From Halichondria panicea (Eukaryota > Porifera > Demospongiae > Suberitida > Halichondriidae), in contig NC_087383.1 in the NCBI RefSeq assembly GCF_963675165.1, positions 2,386,979-2,450,978 of the forward strand: a stretch of 64,000 nucleotides of DNA, given 5' to 3'. Made by a program: the position numbers and the translations under genes. Within the stretch, counting starts at the first letter, position 1. Every line of letters starts with the position of its first letter. Below, piece by piece: positions 11,085-22,020 of the stretch. The notes under the pieces were generated by a model. It searched no databases. It was not told the origin of the DNA and worked only from the letters and a program-made list of their open reading frames with translations.

Positions 11085-11275
11085 CATAGTAAAAAAGAGA
11101 GAGTATCGAACGCATCGCTATCTTGCATCAGATATATTCGGAAAGTAACGTGACACCCTGTCTGAAACACGTCATCAATTAAATTGATCAGTTACAAAGC
11201 AGGAAGTTACGCTACTTTCCAAATACATCTTATGCTACGTTGGATACTCTCTCTCTCTTATTATGGGACTCTTGT
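11085..11275. repeat. Degenerate TIR element with AAAAGAGAGAGTATC ends
   Basis: The sequence AAAAGAGAGAGTATCGAACG is mirrored at the right end by GATACTCTCTCTCTCTT. Better copies are 47165-47397 and 56708-56943. No coding content. Between 10470 and 11690 I see only this element and ordinary AT-rich intron-like sequence. Confidence 0.5.
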
Positions 11276-11977
11276 TATTAGCGGCCTCTCAAAAAATTGG
11301 CTAAGAATAATTACATGTACACAGCTGTAGGTACACACTTGCCCAACCCACTCACCAGAGAGGACACCTTCGAGGTTAGGTAAATTTATGACCTCTAAAA
11401 GTAGCGACAGCTGCATTGACAATTAATTTTTAATGCCGCGTCCTAAATGGAGGTAAATGTAGGCACACCCTAGTAAAGTAGTAAAGATTCTAACTCACTG
11501 GAAAATACGTTTTTAAGTGGCTATAGAAATCGAGGCAAGTAGACTGAGTAGAGTTACATGTACCTCCAATTAGATGAGACCCTCTAAATAATGGACACCA
11601 GGTCTTCAACATGATTTCAACCTCCAAAAGAAGCGATCTCTGGCTTCAATAAGTTTTAAAAAGTGTTGCTTTAATTAAAGGTCTTACGGTAATCACATTT
11701 CTTACTTGAATACGTCGGGTTCATTACTGACAGGCAGCATTCTCAGCCTCAAACTGTGCAAAGGAACAGAAAACATGATCCACGACGTACCTTACAAGGT
11801 AACATAAACCAAGAGATGAACCAGACAATCATCTATGGCTAATAAATTGACTCACCATCTTTCCATTGGGAGAATGCTGTAATACTTTAGCAATGGAGCC
11901 AGGTTTTGTCTCTAGCTCTAGCTAGCTCTGTGGGTGAAAACATTATGTCTTTGGTGGGTGTGGTGGTGAATGTAAAA

Positions 11978-12022
11978 AGTGGGTGTATCTCAATCTTAGA
12001 TATCTGAGATACACCCACTTTT
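11978..12022. repeat. Short hairpin, AAAGTGGGTGTATCTCA arms
   Basis: Arms of about 18-20 bp (AAAAAGTGGGTGTATCTC and its complement) enclose a loop of about 9 bases, 95 bases upstream of the NLR-B start codon. A paralogous, slightly diverged hairpin lies at 58703-58752 upstream of NLR-E, but none lies upstream of NLR-C or NLR-D. It is more likely a small fold-back element than a regulator. Confidence 0.6.
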
Positions 12023-12114
12023 TTTGCAAGTCATGCAAAAACAACAACACTCAATAATATATTTCAGAGAAATCTAGAGCTAGCTAGCTGCAAGGCACAG
12101 ATTTATTTACTGGA

Positions 12115-13065
12115 ATGGCCACTAAAGAGCAGAACCAAGGTATAAAGACTGTCATGTTTCCTATAAAGGATAAACCCAATGATTGCTAAAGCATAAAACC
12201 CTCATTGGTGATTGCTAACCTTGTGTGCTTGCTATCTATTTTCAGAGCTCACAATTGACGATCTGAAGACAGAAATGAAACTGACTGATGAGCAGCTCAA
12301 TACAGTAATAAAGGAACCAGATCTACCCGAGTTAGCAGCATGTTTCGACAATGTTCACAAAGGCTATCTTGAAAAATTGGAGCTCTCACCTGGAGAGCAA
12401 ACTGACGTGAGGACTAGAGCATATGTAGATGGCACTCTGGCAGGAATGTTGCTGTCTACTTAATTGCTATTGTTACACATACAATTCTCTATTAACTATC
12501 ACCAGGAATGGTACTCACCTATTGTTTTGTTTCCCCAGACTCCACCACCTCGTGTCCTCCCTCCCGAGAGAGGGTCCTGCTGAACCACAAGCTGTCCTCG
12601 TACAGGGACTACCTACAAAGTCGCTACAGAATGCAAGTATCCACATCAGCCACACAATGGCCTCCCGTCCCAACAAAGACAATTTTCGAACTAGCCATGA
12701 TTCAGAAGGAGGAAATACAGAGAGGAAGAATCGACGATGAATTTGTTAGGCTAACAATTACGGGGAAAATTGACGATATTTTACTTCAAAAAACTCCGGT
12801 TAACTTAACTAACATTTTCCCTGAGATTGAGGATACACGAAACTTTGTGTTGATTGAAGGAGCTCCCGGCTCTGGCAAGAGCACCCTTGCTCTACACATC
12901 TGTCAGGAGTGGGCAAAGGGGAAACTGTTCCAACAGTTCGATATTGCAATCCTGGTGAGACTGAGAGATCCCCTCGTTAGAGAAGCAAAAACAATAGAAG
13001 ATCTTCTCCCTTGTAGGAATTCAACACTGGCATGCCAAATAGGGGCAACAATTATAATTAATTGA
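12115..13065 (+). pseudogene. NLR-B: truncated NLR (Death-fold remnant plus start of NACHT)
   Basis: Exon 1 is 12115-12139 (MATKEQNQ), with donor GT at 12140. Exon 2 starts at 12246 (ELTIDDLKTEM) and follows NLR-C up to LAGMLL. Then about 205 bases present in NLR-C at 25850-26055 are missing, so the frame runs into intron sequence and stops. Exon 3 starts at 12539 and runs through Walker A (GAPGSGKST, near 12860-12886) and DPLVREAKTI. Homology to NLR-C ends abruptly at about 13010, after the LPC codons, and the frame closes at 13063-13065. Walker B, the rest of NACHT and all LRRs are absent. The sequence after 13065 is an NLR 3' flank, so a deletion removed the gene body. Confidence 0.85.
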
Positions 13066-13259
13066 TTGATTATTAATTGAGATTGATTGTTATTCATACA
13101 GTTTTGACAATTGATTTTAATTCTGCCATAATGCATTCAATGACAATTTAAATGCATAGAGAAAAGTAGTGAAGTATTATATACTAGTATATATAATTAT
13201 GTTAGACACTATAAAAACAAATATTGTTAATTAATTACAACTTGTTAATAGCACAGCAA

Positions 13260-13372
13260 TAACAAAGGCTTCTCCTTGGTAACAATAACAGACACACAGA
13301 CACACGCACACGCACACAGTCAGCTTTACCGTAGCCCTCGTGCGGCTACGCCTCGAGGCATAACAAGGGCTT
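13260..13372. repeat. Short TGCCTCG-family insertion in an NLR 3' flank
   Basis: CA/GC-rich simple sequence leads into the CCCTCGTGCGGCTACGCCTC terminus. The block is bracketed by near-identical 27-base direct repeats (aacaaaggcttctcc... and aacaagggcttctcc...). Cassettes at 29 kb, 33 kb, 53 kb and 60 kb lack it at this position. Confidence 0.55.
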
Positions 13373-13509
13373 CTCCTGGTAATAATGATAAATGCTCACA
13401 TGCACAGTAAATTGTCAATGAACACAAAGCAATTTGCTAGTGAAAATCCAATTTAACGCTCTGATGCCTTTTGTTCATATAATTATGAGGAAGATGAGCA
13501 AATTAACGT

Positions 13510-14720
13510 TCACTTTAGCCCTCCCAAACATCTTCTAAACATCTTCATGATTGCCAGGCCCTCGTATTGCAGCTGAAGGAGGTCCTGTGTGGGGAGAAGA
13601 GAGGGCAGTGAAACACTTCAACTGGTATAAGACAAAGAATGCATGTATTCTACATAACACAAAATCATATTAGTACTCCCTTTATTGCTCCCCTCACCTG
13701 GAAGATCAGCTCCACCTTCTCTATCTGCCTGCCCAGGAAACGACCAGACACCTCAAACTTGCTCACATCCACTGACGTCATCTTAAACACAACATTTCTG
13801 AACCTGGGGGAGTGTTAACATAGCGCTCAACGTTACACATAGAGGCATAAAATAAGTCAATAGCCTCACACTGAAATAGATTAGTAGTAGAATCTGGACA
13901 AAGTACGTACAAGAGCAATAATATTAAGAGCACATGTCGATGATTATCATGTTGTTTGATCATAGTAGAGGGATTCCCAGAATAGTACATCAATGACAAG
14001 AGACATACGAAGCTCTTAACATCAATACCGTGACACACCAATGTACGCAGGAATTGAAAGCATAATTATATTTTATTTAGTATATAGACAGCCCGTATTA
14101 AAGATCTAAGCACACAACACAAGTATGTGTTAGTATCTGCTATGCACTCTCCAGTACGTAGGTGGAGACTTACAGAATGGGTGGGGCATATCTCCATGGA
14201 CACTGATGCAGATGATTTGTTTGATCACGTCAGAGTACGCGTCAATACCCAGCTATCTCTCCGGGGAGTCCACTGTCGATGCCCACAGGAAGAACCCTCT
14301 GGGGGGGGAACAGTGAGAGTCATATTATGATTCAGTTCCGGGAATAAATGTCATAGAAAGTCACTAATTGACTCACATTTTTTCCAGCCGAGGCAAATGG
14401 AGCACAGCTATAGGTTACGTCTCTGTGGGACATGGAAAAATTGATTTACTGAAATTGTGTATCAGGTTTTAAGCAACTAATAAGGATTATCACTTATTGA
14501 GCGCACAATTCCCCGCCCACACACACCTGGTCAGTAGACAGCTGATTGCCTATCCACAACATTGAAGGATTTTATCGCAGCTATGTACTTCATTGTACAG
14601 CTGCAAGGGGAGTGACGTGTGATACAGTGAAAGTCAGTACAACACAGTTAGTGTATGTTCACCAAAGAGGTACATGAGATTGTTCTGACAAATCATTCTT
14701 GTACTCTCTAATACACTAAC
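13510..14720 (-). pseudogene. Kinesin-like gene, cassette B (C-terminal exons)
   Basis: The terminal exon DLLQLQYEG lies below 13590. The exon 13697-13802 is clean: acceptor ccccag, then FRNVVFKMTSVDVSKFEVSG, then FLGRQIEKVELIFQ and donor GTGAG, fully open. An exon near 14180-14258 reads LGIDAYSDVIKQIICISVHG and DMPHPFC. Small exons follow near 14385-14425 and 14530-14605. This is the best copy for reading these C-terminal exons. They weakly recall the tail of KIF28/KLP-6-type kinesins, but I could not verify that. The upstream exons have been replaced by repeats, so it is a fragment. Confidence 0.5.
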
Positions 14721-14890
14721 AGGGTTTCATCTAGGATAACAAGTTGGGGGGGGGGGGGGAGATTTGGGAGTGCGTAAGCGCGTCACAAAATGTTTGGCTA
14801 TATGCCCACTTTTGTTTAAATGATTACATCATGCTTAACTTAATGCTAATGTGATGACATGTAGTACTAATGTGATGATGTCATTAGTTA
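14720..14890. mobile_element. CAGGGTTTCATCTA MITE, right end lost
   Basis: The left terminus and its ACTAA flank (14715-14719) match the copies at 7597, 30309 and 54455. The right terminus is missing and the sequence continues into unrelated AT-rich DNA. Confidence 0.7.
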
Positions 14891-15231
14891 TTAGATTCGC
14901 TAAATAATAACTTAGGTACTTTACTGGATACCCAATTGAAACAAAATTAAAATTCCTCACAATTCACCACAACCACAGACAAGTACTATCTATGAATTAG
15001 ATTATTTTTACACCACAACTGTCAAAGATAAAAATCACAAATGTACACAGTCATTTTGAAACATACCTTGTAACTCCCCCCCCCCTGTACGAGTTATATG
15101 TTTGTGTTAAGCACACTTAACAGTGTACTCTAAAAGCTACATTTTGATAGTAAAAACTTGGGTATGATGTAAACACTACTGACGTTTTGGCAGGATTAGT
15201 GGAACATATATTTATGGTCCATTCCCCCCTT

Positions 15232-15305
15232 AAGCCGTGGCTATTTTAAACCACCTCGCTATTCTGGCCAAGCTTCACTGTGCCGGATTAACAAGAGTCT
15301 ACTGT
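15232..15305. repeat. Right half of the pogo-like MITE
   Basis: Homologous to 8812-8905 (TAAGCCGYGGCTATTTT... to GAGTCTACTGTA). The left part and the coiled-coil exon usually beside it are lost. From 14890 to 15230 I see nothing but AT-rich sequence and a C tract. Confidence 0.6.
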
Positions 15306-15639
15306 ACGTGTATTAACGAGTGCTGCAAGCTGCGCTGTGCTAATGCCTCTCGTCATGTTTCGCTTTCTCTCAAACTATGAGAGTGTTAGAGAGGTGAAGA
15401 GGTAATTACATAATGTATTACTGTTGACAGAATTGAATTACAAATAGAATAGGAGAGGAGCTGAATGTAAACAGAAGCCTATCTGATGGCTTGATGAATA
15501 ATCAATCTTCAAAGATAGAGCAGTTATTTATATAACCTGTAGCCAAACAGCGGGAGCAAACCTTTGTCAAAGGCACAATCTGTACAGAATAGTAATAGAG
15601 AATTTGGATCATGAGGCTTATATTTAAATACAATTACCG

Positions 15640-16190
15640 TAGTATTTGCAAAAAGTAGAAAAGACTGGTGTTACATGCATCTATTGTTACCAGACTTGTG
15701 TACTCTATTGTTATCTATTCTATAATCATTGTTGTGCTTGTGGCTTCTTACCAGAATCCCAAGAAAAAGTAGATCAGGATCTGGATTATCTCACATGTGG
15801 GGATGAGCACGCATGCGCATTAAATCTACATGTACAAGAATAATGGGTGTCTGCAAAGAAAACAAATGGCTACTATAGTCTATATAGCTAATAAAACCTC
15901 TTTTCTGGCTCTTAGCTAACAAAAAGCTCGCGCTTTAGTGCAAGGCTAACTTATAAGTTGAATAGAAATTTTGTACGAACAGATGATTCTACGAAAGATT
16001 CTGAAGAGACTGCAACAGCCTTCAATGTGGGTCAAACTAGTCATAACTCAAGAAAGAAGCCTTAGTTTGCTAATCCACGAAACAAAGTCCAAGAAAACGT
16101 GGCTAGAAGCCTATAGAAGCTGTTAGTTTTTGTCGCATTGCAACCGTTGAGCAGTTACAGCTGGAATACACACACACACACACACACAGT
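15640..16190 (-). mobile_element. Reversed TGCCTCG-family element
   Basis: Read on the minus strand, 16170-15840 matches 1500-1840 in order (CAGCTGTAACTGCTCAACGG first), and 15750-15840 matches 1837-1925. The GT-rich end is an (AC)n run at 16167-16188, and the TGCCTCG terminus itself is missing. It lies in the region where cassette B has lost its upstream exons. Confidence 0.6.
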
Positions 16191-16646
16191 CTGTTTGAGC
16201 CCTTTCTCGGTATAGACAAATAGTTAGCTAAGTGATACTAGACAGGCTAGAAACAGGTTCTATTCCGCTATATGCAATTGAAATACTGTAGCTAAACTAT
16301 AGCAAGCATTCATGCACATTGACTTCACTATTGCTGTGCCAACAATTCTTAGATAGAGAGCAAAGTGAGTACAAAATGGCTGCAGGAGCACAACATACAG
16401 TGATGGAGGCCCTGGGTGGGGCTCACATGAACAAAGAGAGGAAATGTTAACAATAGTGAGGCTAAATGCTAGAGTCCAAAAGTACAACTTGACAGCAGCA
16501 AATTATGGTTTAAATTGTAGTAAATATTACGTAAGTTATAGTTATAACACGGGCACGAGGGATGTATGGAATATATTGCACTGAAGCACGAGGGCGCCAG
16601 CCCCGAGGGCTGAGTGCAATATATGCCATGCAGCCCGAGTTCACGC

Positions 16647-17405
16647 GTTATAACTAGTTTATATCCCGAGGGCATAGCAACATAACACTGTCCTAGTAAC
16701 ACAATATAAACAGCACAAAAAAAAACAGAGACAACTCTAGACACAGCTCCATCTCTTCTCTCTTCTAGACGCCAGTATCTGCAGCGTATAAGATTGGCAT
16801 GACCGACGAATGGCTTGACACAAAATTGTTGGAGTTTCAACTGAAATCTGCAAAACAGCCCCACCCCACTTCTGGTGCTGCAAAACAGCCCCGCCCCACT
16901 TACTGCTGCAAAGAAACAGCCCCACCCCACTACTCAGTGAATACATGGTATTAGCTGCTGGTCTACGCTCGGCCTCATAACCAAGCCAAGAAAGCTCGCT
17001 TCTACACTGCTGCAAAACAGCTCATGCCCCCAGCAAAAAGAGCCACTTCTAGTGCTACGGTGAAGCAGAATTGACATGCATCACGATGTCGAGGACTAGG
17101 TCGATCTAGGAACACAGAATCTTCAACAAAATGAATCTTGGACAACTTTAAAACCTGCATGGTTGCAAGAAGAAACTCCAGCAGTGCTGAACATTCATTC
17201 CTGCATGGCTGGACATACTTTAAAACTTGTTATTTCTCATGCGTATTAATTTAATTTTAATTTAATTGTCTGTCTAATTGCCAGAGGGGCGTTTTGCGGT
17301 CAGTGCAATATGACTTTGCGGTCAGTGCAATATGACTTTCAGCAGTGCAATATGCTTCATATTGCACTTGGCAACAACGTAGCAACGGGATATAATAAGG
17401 TATAA
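16647..17405. mobile_element. Putative TIR element with TTATATCCCG ends
   Basis: Near the left end is GTTATAACTAGTTTATATCC followed by a GCAACATAACA block. The right end read inwards gives GTTATACCTTATTATATCCC followed by GTTGCTACGTTG. Inside are three GCCCCACCCCACTT-type repeats at 16852-16945 and repeated TGCAATATGACTTT units at 17300-17340. No protein of a known family is seen. The exact ends are uncertain. Confidence 0.45.
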
Positions 17406-17516
17406 CATGTATGCACCAACACAGTCAGCTTTAGCGTATCCCTCGTGCGGCTACGCCTCAAGGCATAATTATACAGTATTCACCGAGTGCAAACATGTAC
17501 ATGCAAAAAACTCACA

Positions 17517-18450
17517 TCTGAGTTGCTGTCCAATTCTCAGCCATGACACCCGGGTCCATGATTTGAGACCTCTCGAGCAGCTTCTCCTCCAGCTCCCTCA
17601 GCAGGTCATCCTCTAGACATTGAATGGTCTCACTCTTCTCCTCAACCTGACAAGGGAACATCAATAAGTTGCTGCCAGGTGGAGAATACTCGACATACAA
17701 TAGTGACGTGCATGTACAGTCAACTACTGAAAATCTGGCAATGAAATTTAACGGTATTCTCCCACTTTGAGATAAAGGTCAGCTTAAAGTTGGACTGTAG
17801 GTTAGGTATTAAATAGGCATCTGCTATCAGGGTTGTTGCAATAACTATTATAAAGAGATAGTACGTACGTGTAATCACACAGTACACCATCAGATCGGCT
17901 ATTCAGAGCATAGATCATACAGTATATACTGTACAAACTGTGCAAAGGAACAGGAAAACATGATAAACCGGCATTACGGTAACTTAAACCAACAGATGAT
18001 AAATAGACTAAAATCATGAAAACTCACTAATAATAACGAGTGTTGCAAACTGCGATGTGCTAATGCATGCTTCTCACTTATAGTTTCGATTAGGGGGGAA
18101 GGGGCTAAATGAGGCTCTTTATACTGCTAATCACAGGGGCCCCTCTTTCCGTATTCCCCCAAAACCTAATCGCAGTCTCGTGACCCCTAACCTCTAGCGT
18201 GAGAGATATGAATGGGCACGTACATTTAACATCTGCTTAACCGGTACCTCGCGGATATGACACAACAAATCTACTGCAACCTGTAAGATTAGTCTGATAT
18301 ACATGTACCACAGAAACAGTGTGCTTGCTTGCATACATGCTAATTTAAAACTACTCACATCTGCATAGTTCCAATTTTCACTCCAGCTCAGCCATGACAC
18401 CCGGGTCCATGATTTGATATCTCTTGAGCAGCTTCTCCTCCATGTCTAGA
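17517..18450 (-). pseudogene. Kinesin-gene coiled-coil exon remnants
   Basis: 17517-17648 reads EEKSETIQCLEDDLLRELEE on the minus strand and is then cut short after PGVMAE. A second, more decayed copy at about 18365-18445 retains the MDPGVMAEL codons, then hits a stop. The block 17930-18480 recurs at 62230-62766, so it was duplicated together with the EFR3 segment next to it. Confidence 0.5.
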
Positions 18451-19340
18451 TGACTGCACTTCTAGAAGGTAAAAGGAAAACAAAATAATGCATTTGGTAA
18501 AGATCTACTCTCATGCAAACAACATTGTAATTAGTATTGAGAGCAAATACATGTGATGATCATTACCAAATTTACTGGTAAAGGGTCAAACTGTTAGCAA
18601 GAGAGTTCATAATAGACGAACTCTTGCTGTTAGTATGTAAAATTGCCAGCTATGGACCCCAACTAGTACCTACATGCAAATTTTAGGGGGGGGGGAATTG
18701 GAGCTAGGGGGGGATATCCCCCTTCCCCCCTGTATGACACCCTGCTCACCCTTTAGAAGACTGCCCCCCCCCATACACACACACTCACCCCTCTAGAAAA
18801 ATGTCCCACCATAGCCTTCGGAGCTGTCTCCCTCCTCTTAGCAATCACTCCATCAATGTGCGTCGTCTTGAGTACCTCATTTCGACTGATCTTGGACGCT
18901 AGATGCAGCACACCCGCCACTGTAGCACCACTCTGTGATGTGCCTTAAGGCCTTTCTCCTTCACAGCAAGCTCTTGCAGCTGGTGTAGGAAGACCAGTAT
19001 ATCCGAGAGCCCTTGATAAGAGAATTCCAGTGTCAGGAGAAATACGAGTTGGTAGAAAGCGAGTGTGTTAGCAGGGCTAGTGCAGATAGCTTTGGCCAGT
19101 TCCAGGAGATTGGTGAAGAGAGAGTTGACTGTTTTAGAGAGGAACCTTTTCAAAACCACACCCAGTGAGAGCCCTACAGCCTCCAGACTCACCCAATCAC
19201 TGCACAAGGGGAGGGTATAAATACACGTACATGTAGCTGTAAGCACTGCACATGATTGTATACATACATGTAGTGAAAGCTAAGACAAAATGGACCTGTA
19301 TAACTGACAAATAAAATCTAGTACGCCCACTGAACATAGC

Positions 19341-19520
<180 letters not shown>

Positions 19521-20193
19521 GCGTGTTGAGAGGAATCTTGTCCTTGTTGGCATGGTGATCTACGAGACGATGCCAGAGTAGGGCCACATCCAGCTGTGTG
19601 CTGGGCTCTCGAATGAGGAGCAATTGGACGAGGGAGGCAAACAGTTGCCCTGGGAACGCAGTCTCCAGCACTGATGCGTGACAGGTGTCAGCCACCGCCC
19701 TCAAACACTTGACCAGGGAGGTAGTCAACATGGGGCTGCATAATAAAGGAGAGAGTACAATTATGGAAGCATAAACACTTAGTAATGCACGCAGTCTATT
19801 GTGCATGGTCACATAATTATAAGCACGTCATCCTCTATAATATTCCCCACTTGGGGTCTGTATCAAAGCAACTGGCTGGGGTTTAACTACCATAAACCCC
19901 AGCCCTAGCCTGGAGCACATTCCTCATAAACTCCCTTGCCTTGAGGGCGCACTGATTTTATACTAGATCTACACAGCCAAAAAGAAGCTAGACACTTGTT
20001 GACAAAGGCAGGACAGATGGGTGGGGCTCACTGCTTGGACATTGACAAGTTAGTGCGTAGAGCTAGAAGCTTAGCACTGGCTAAAAGCTATACGCACAAC
20101 CTTTTTGCCTCAATAGTTTTTGAGACTGTTAGCTAGTTGTATCCAAGGTAAGGTAGCTTAGGTAACAAGTACTTTTCATTCAAGTGGGTATAT

Positions 20194-20313
20194 AACACTT
20201 ACTGTCCACTACATTTGAATTTATGGCAAACGTAAACCATCCTTGGCCTCGGAGCTTCACCCTCGTCCTCGGAGGTTTACTGCCATAAATTCTGATGTAC
20301 GGACAATAAGTAT
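20194..20313. mobile_element. Fold-back MITE in an EFR3 intron
   Basis: ACACTTACTGTCC...AATTTATGGCAAACGTAAACC on the left mirrors GGTTTACTGCCATAAATT...GGACAATAAGTAT on the right, with a short GGCCTCGGAG centre. No protein. It is flanked by TATAA-like sequence. Confidence 0.5.
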
Positions 20314-20837
20314 AACATAATATCATAGTCTACTCAAAGGTTACTGCTATAAACAGGATTCACGAAGGCACCAGAATCAGAGAACACGTACATGTACAAA
20401 CAGTGTTTATGACAGGAAACTAAACACATACATGTACACAAATAGCTAAATGAAGCAAAAGCTGTAAAATATCATTCTCACCTGTTTTGAGTATCCTGAG
20501 ATGCCAGAGGATGTACAGACAGTCCAGTGGTGGCTCTGCTATCAAGACCCCTTGAGGCCACGGGTACATAAGAGTTGATGAGCTCCAGTATATCTGGCTT
20601 ATGATAGTCGGGAAGGACTCCTGCAAACTCCCCCACAGTGATAGTGATGGATTGCTGAAAGGTTAGAGAGGACGTGAGGTCGGAGGGGCCTTCTGAAACG
20701 GTTTCTATGGAGATACGGAGGTGGCGGAACCAGTGTACGGAATATATCCAGTACAGACGGACCTGCATGAGTGGACACAAGCTAAGTAATGTAAATACAT
20801 GTATGCAGATTTAAAGCGTGGAATTAAACCATACTAC

Positions 20838-20965
20838 GTATAATGAAAGCACCACGGGTGCTGATGCCTCGGTAGAGGTGCCAAAGCTACATAACATAAA
20901 GCTAGCTTTTATACACACATTGATCATGATGAACATTTTTAATTTTGCTACATGCAGAATCCAGA
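20838..20965. repeat. GCACCRCGGGTGCTGATGCCTCGG dispersed repeat
   Basis: Starts with a short palindrome (GCACCACGGGTGC) followed by TGATGCCTCGGTRGAGGTGC. A close copy lies at 34595-34700. Non-coding and probably a small mobile element. Confidence 0.55.
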
Positions 20966-21039
20966 ATTACAGGGAAACTCAAAGAGTGGGTAATGACCGA
21001 CCGTGATTGTTGTTAAAAGCGATCAATGCCATGCAAAAG

Positions 21040-21387
21040 TTCAAGTAGAAAATGAATGGCTGCAAGCCAGCAGAGCTTTGCAGCTCTCTTCTCACTCTTG
21101 CAGCTATAGCTAGCGTTCTAGTGCAGAGCTAACTACTAAGTAGAGTAGCAACACTCGGTGAACAAGTTTTGGTACGGACTCTTCTGAAAAGGCTGCAATG
21201 GCATTCCAAGTAAGCAAAACTAGGCATAACTCGAGAACGAAGCATTATTTTGCAAATCCACAAATTGAAATCCCAAGAAAACATGACTAGAAACTCTTAC
21301 TTGCACTTGATTCATCCTTGAGCAGCTGTAGCAGTCTACACACACACAGACACACAAACACACTACTGTATGCGCACCGAGGCATAA
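21040..21387 (-). mobile_element. Diverged TGCCTCG-family element in an EFR3 intron
   Basis: Read on the minus strand it begins TATGCCTCGGTGCGCATACA, then a GT-rich tract, then a body alignable to 1500-1720 (TTGTGGATTTGCAAA, CTCGAGTTATG). Both copies share the same layout, so they belong to one family with two terminus variants, GAGGCG and GGTGCG. Confidence 0.55.
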
Positions 21388-21441
21388 TTATAGAGATTAA
21401 GCCAGTGTCAAAACATACATGATTGTACAGTCAGTGGATAA

Positions 21442-21580
21442 TGTACCCTGGGGGGCTGTGGGGAGTACATGATAGATACTGTACACTGGGGGGCTGTGGG
21501 GGGTACATGATAGATACTGTACACTGAGGGGCTGTGGGGGGTACATGATAGATACTGTACACTGGAGGGGGTACATGTGA
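21442..21580. repeat. 38-bp minisatellite, about 3.5 copies
   Basis: GTACATGATAGATACTGTAC starts units at 21465, 21503 and 21541 (period 38), with a shortened last unit at 21571. Each has a GGGGCTGTGGGG tail. It lies within an EFR3 intron. Short reading frames over it are not genes. Confidence 0.85.
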
Positions 21581-21822
21581 GTGGAAAGTACAATACACAT
21601 GTAGGTACTGTCTTCGTGGGGATACATGTCTACACTGGAGGGAACAATTGATCAAGAATAAACAAGGAGTATGTTGGACCTGAAAGCTATCAATGTTACA
21701 CAACAGAACAAAGCAAAAAGCAACGAAATACTGTTGACAGTCCGTTATGGACAGTCAAGTCAGAATTTACAGTCGATCGTATGACCACAAGTATTTTTAT
21801 CAGCATGATGCACTATACACTA

Positions 21823-22020
21823 CCGTATAGCGGCTAATTTTCGTGGGGTAAAATATTCGTTATTTTCGTAGGCAGGCTGACCTCCACGAAATTTTAACTG
21901 GCTTTATCAGAACGTAGGAATGTCGTGCAGCCACGAGACTAAACGAAATTTTTACTCACGAAAACCACAGTTTCTCGAGTTAAACGAATTTTTACCCCAC
22001 GAAACTTACCCGCTATACGG
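21823..22020. mobile_element. CCGTATAGCGG MITE, TA target (198 bp)
   Basis: Ends CCGTATAGCGG and its complement are flanked by TA at 21821-21822 and 22021-22022. The inner arms are rich in TTTTCGTGGGGTAAA. TA duplication suggests a Tc1/mariner-type transposase in trans. Relatives: 36863-37047 and 45164-45432. Confidence 0.8.

Larger units (their letters stand above)
6587..11800 (-). pseudogene. Kinesin-like gene, cassette A (partial, scattered exons)
   Basis: Minus-strand exon remnants, from N- to C-terminal side, are as follows. The ENAALSVMNP exon is near 11715-11757, with a missing base relative to other copies. A scrap of the motor exon is at 11340-11380. LEGKLRVLENW is at 10391-10466. 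The FMKFLNEQE-type exon is at 9536-9732, the QRASLVPITPTE exon at 9336-9402 and the coiled-coil EEKSETIQCLEDDLLRELEE exon at 8965-9114. SAVQERLVMEEELKKALDRC is at about 8205-8380. Small exons lie at 7392-7465 and 7195-7240, LGIDAYSDVIK at 6990-7065, and the start of the SVDVSKFEVSG exon at 6587-6612. Order and spacing match the other cassettes. The switch II motor exon is missing and the last exon is split by a transposon, so this copy cannot make a kinesin. Assignment to kinesin rests on the motor exons of cassettes D2 and E. Confidence 0.5.

Noticed and set aside
11978-12022. Rho-independent terminator
   Set aside because: The hairpin followed by T's resembles one, but it is a duplicated fold-back repeat in a eukaryotic locus.
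16737-17015. Minus-strand frame of about 92 codons
   Set aside because: It covers GC-rich tandem units inside a repeat element and matches no family.
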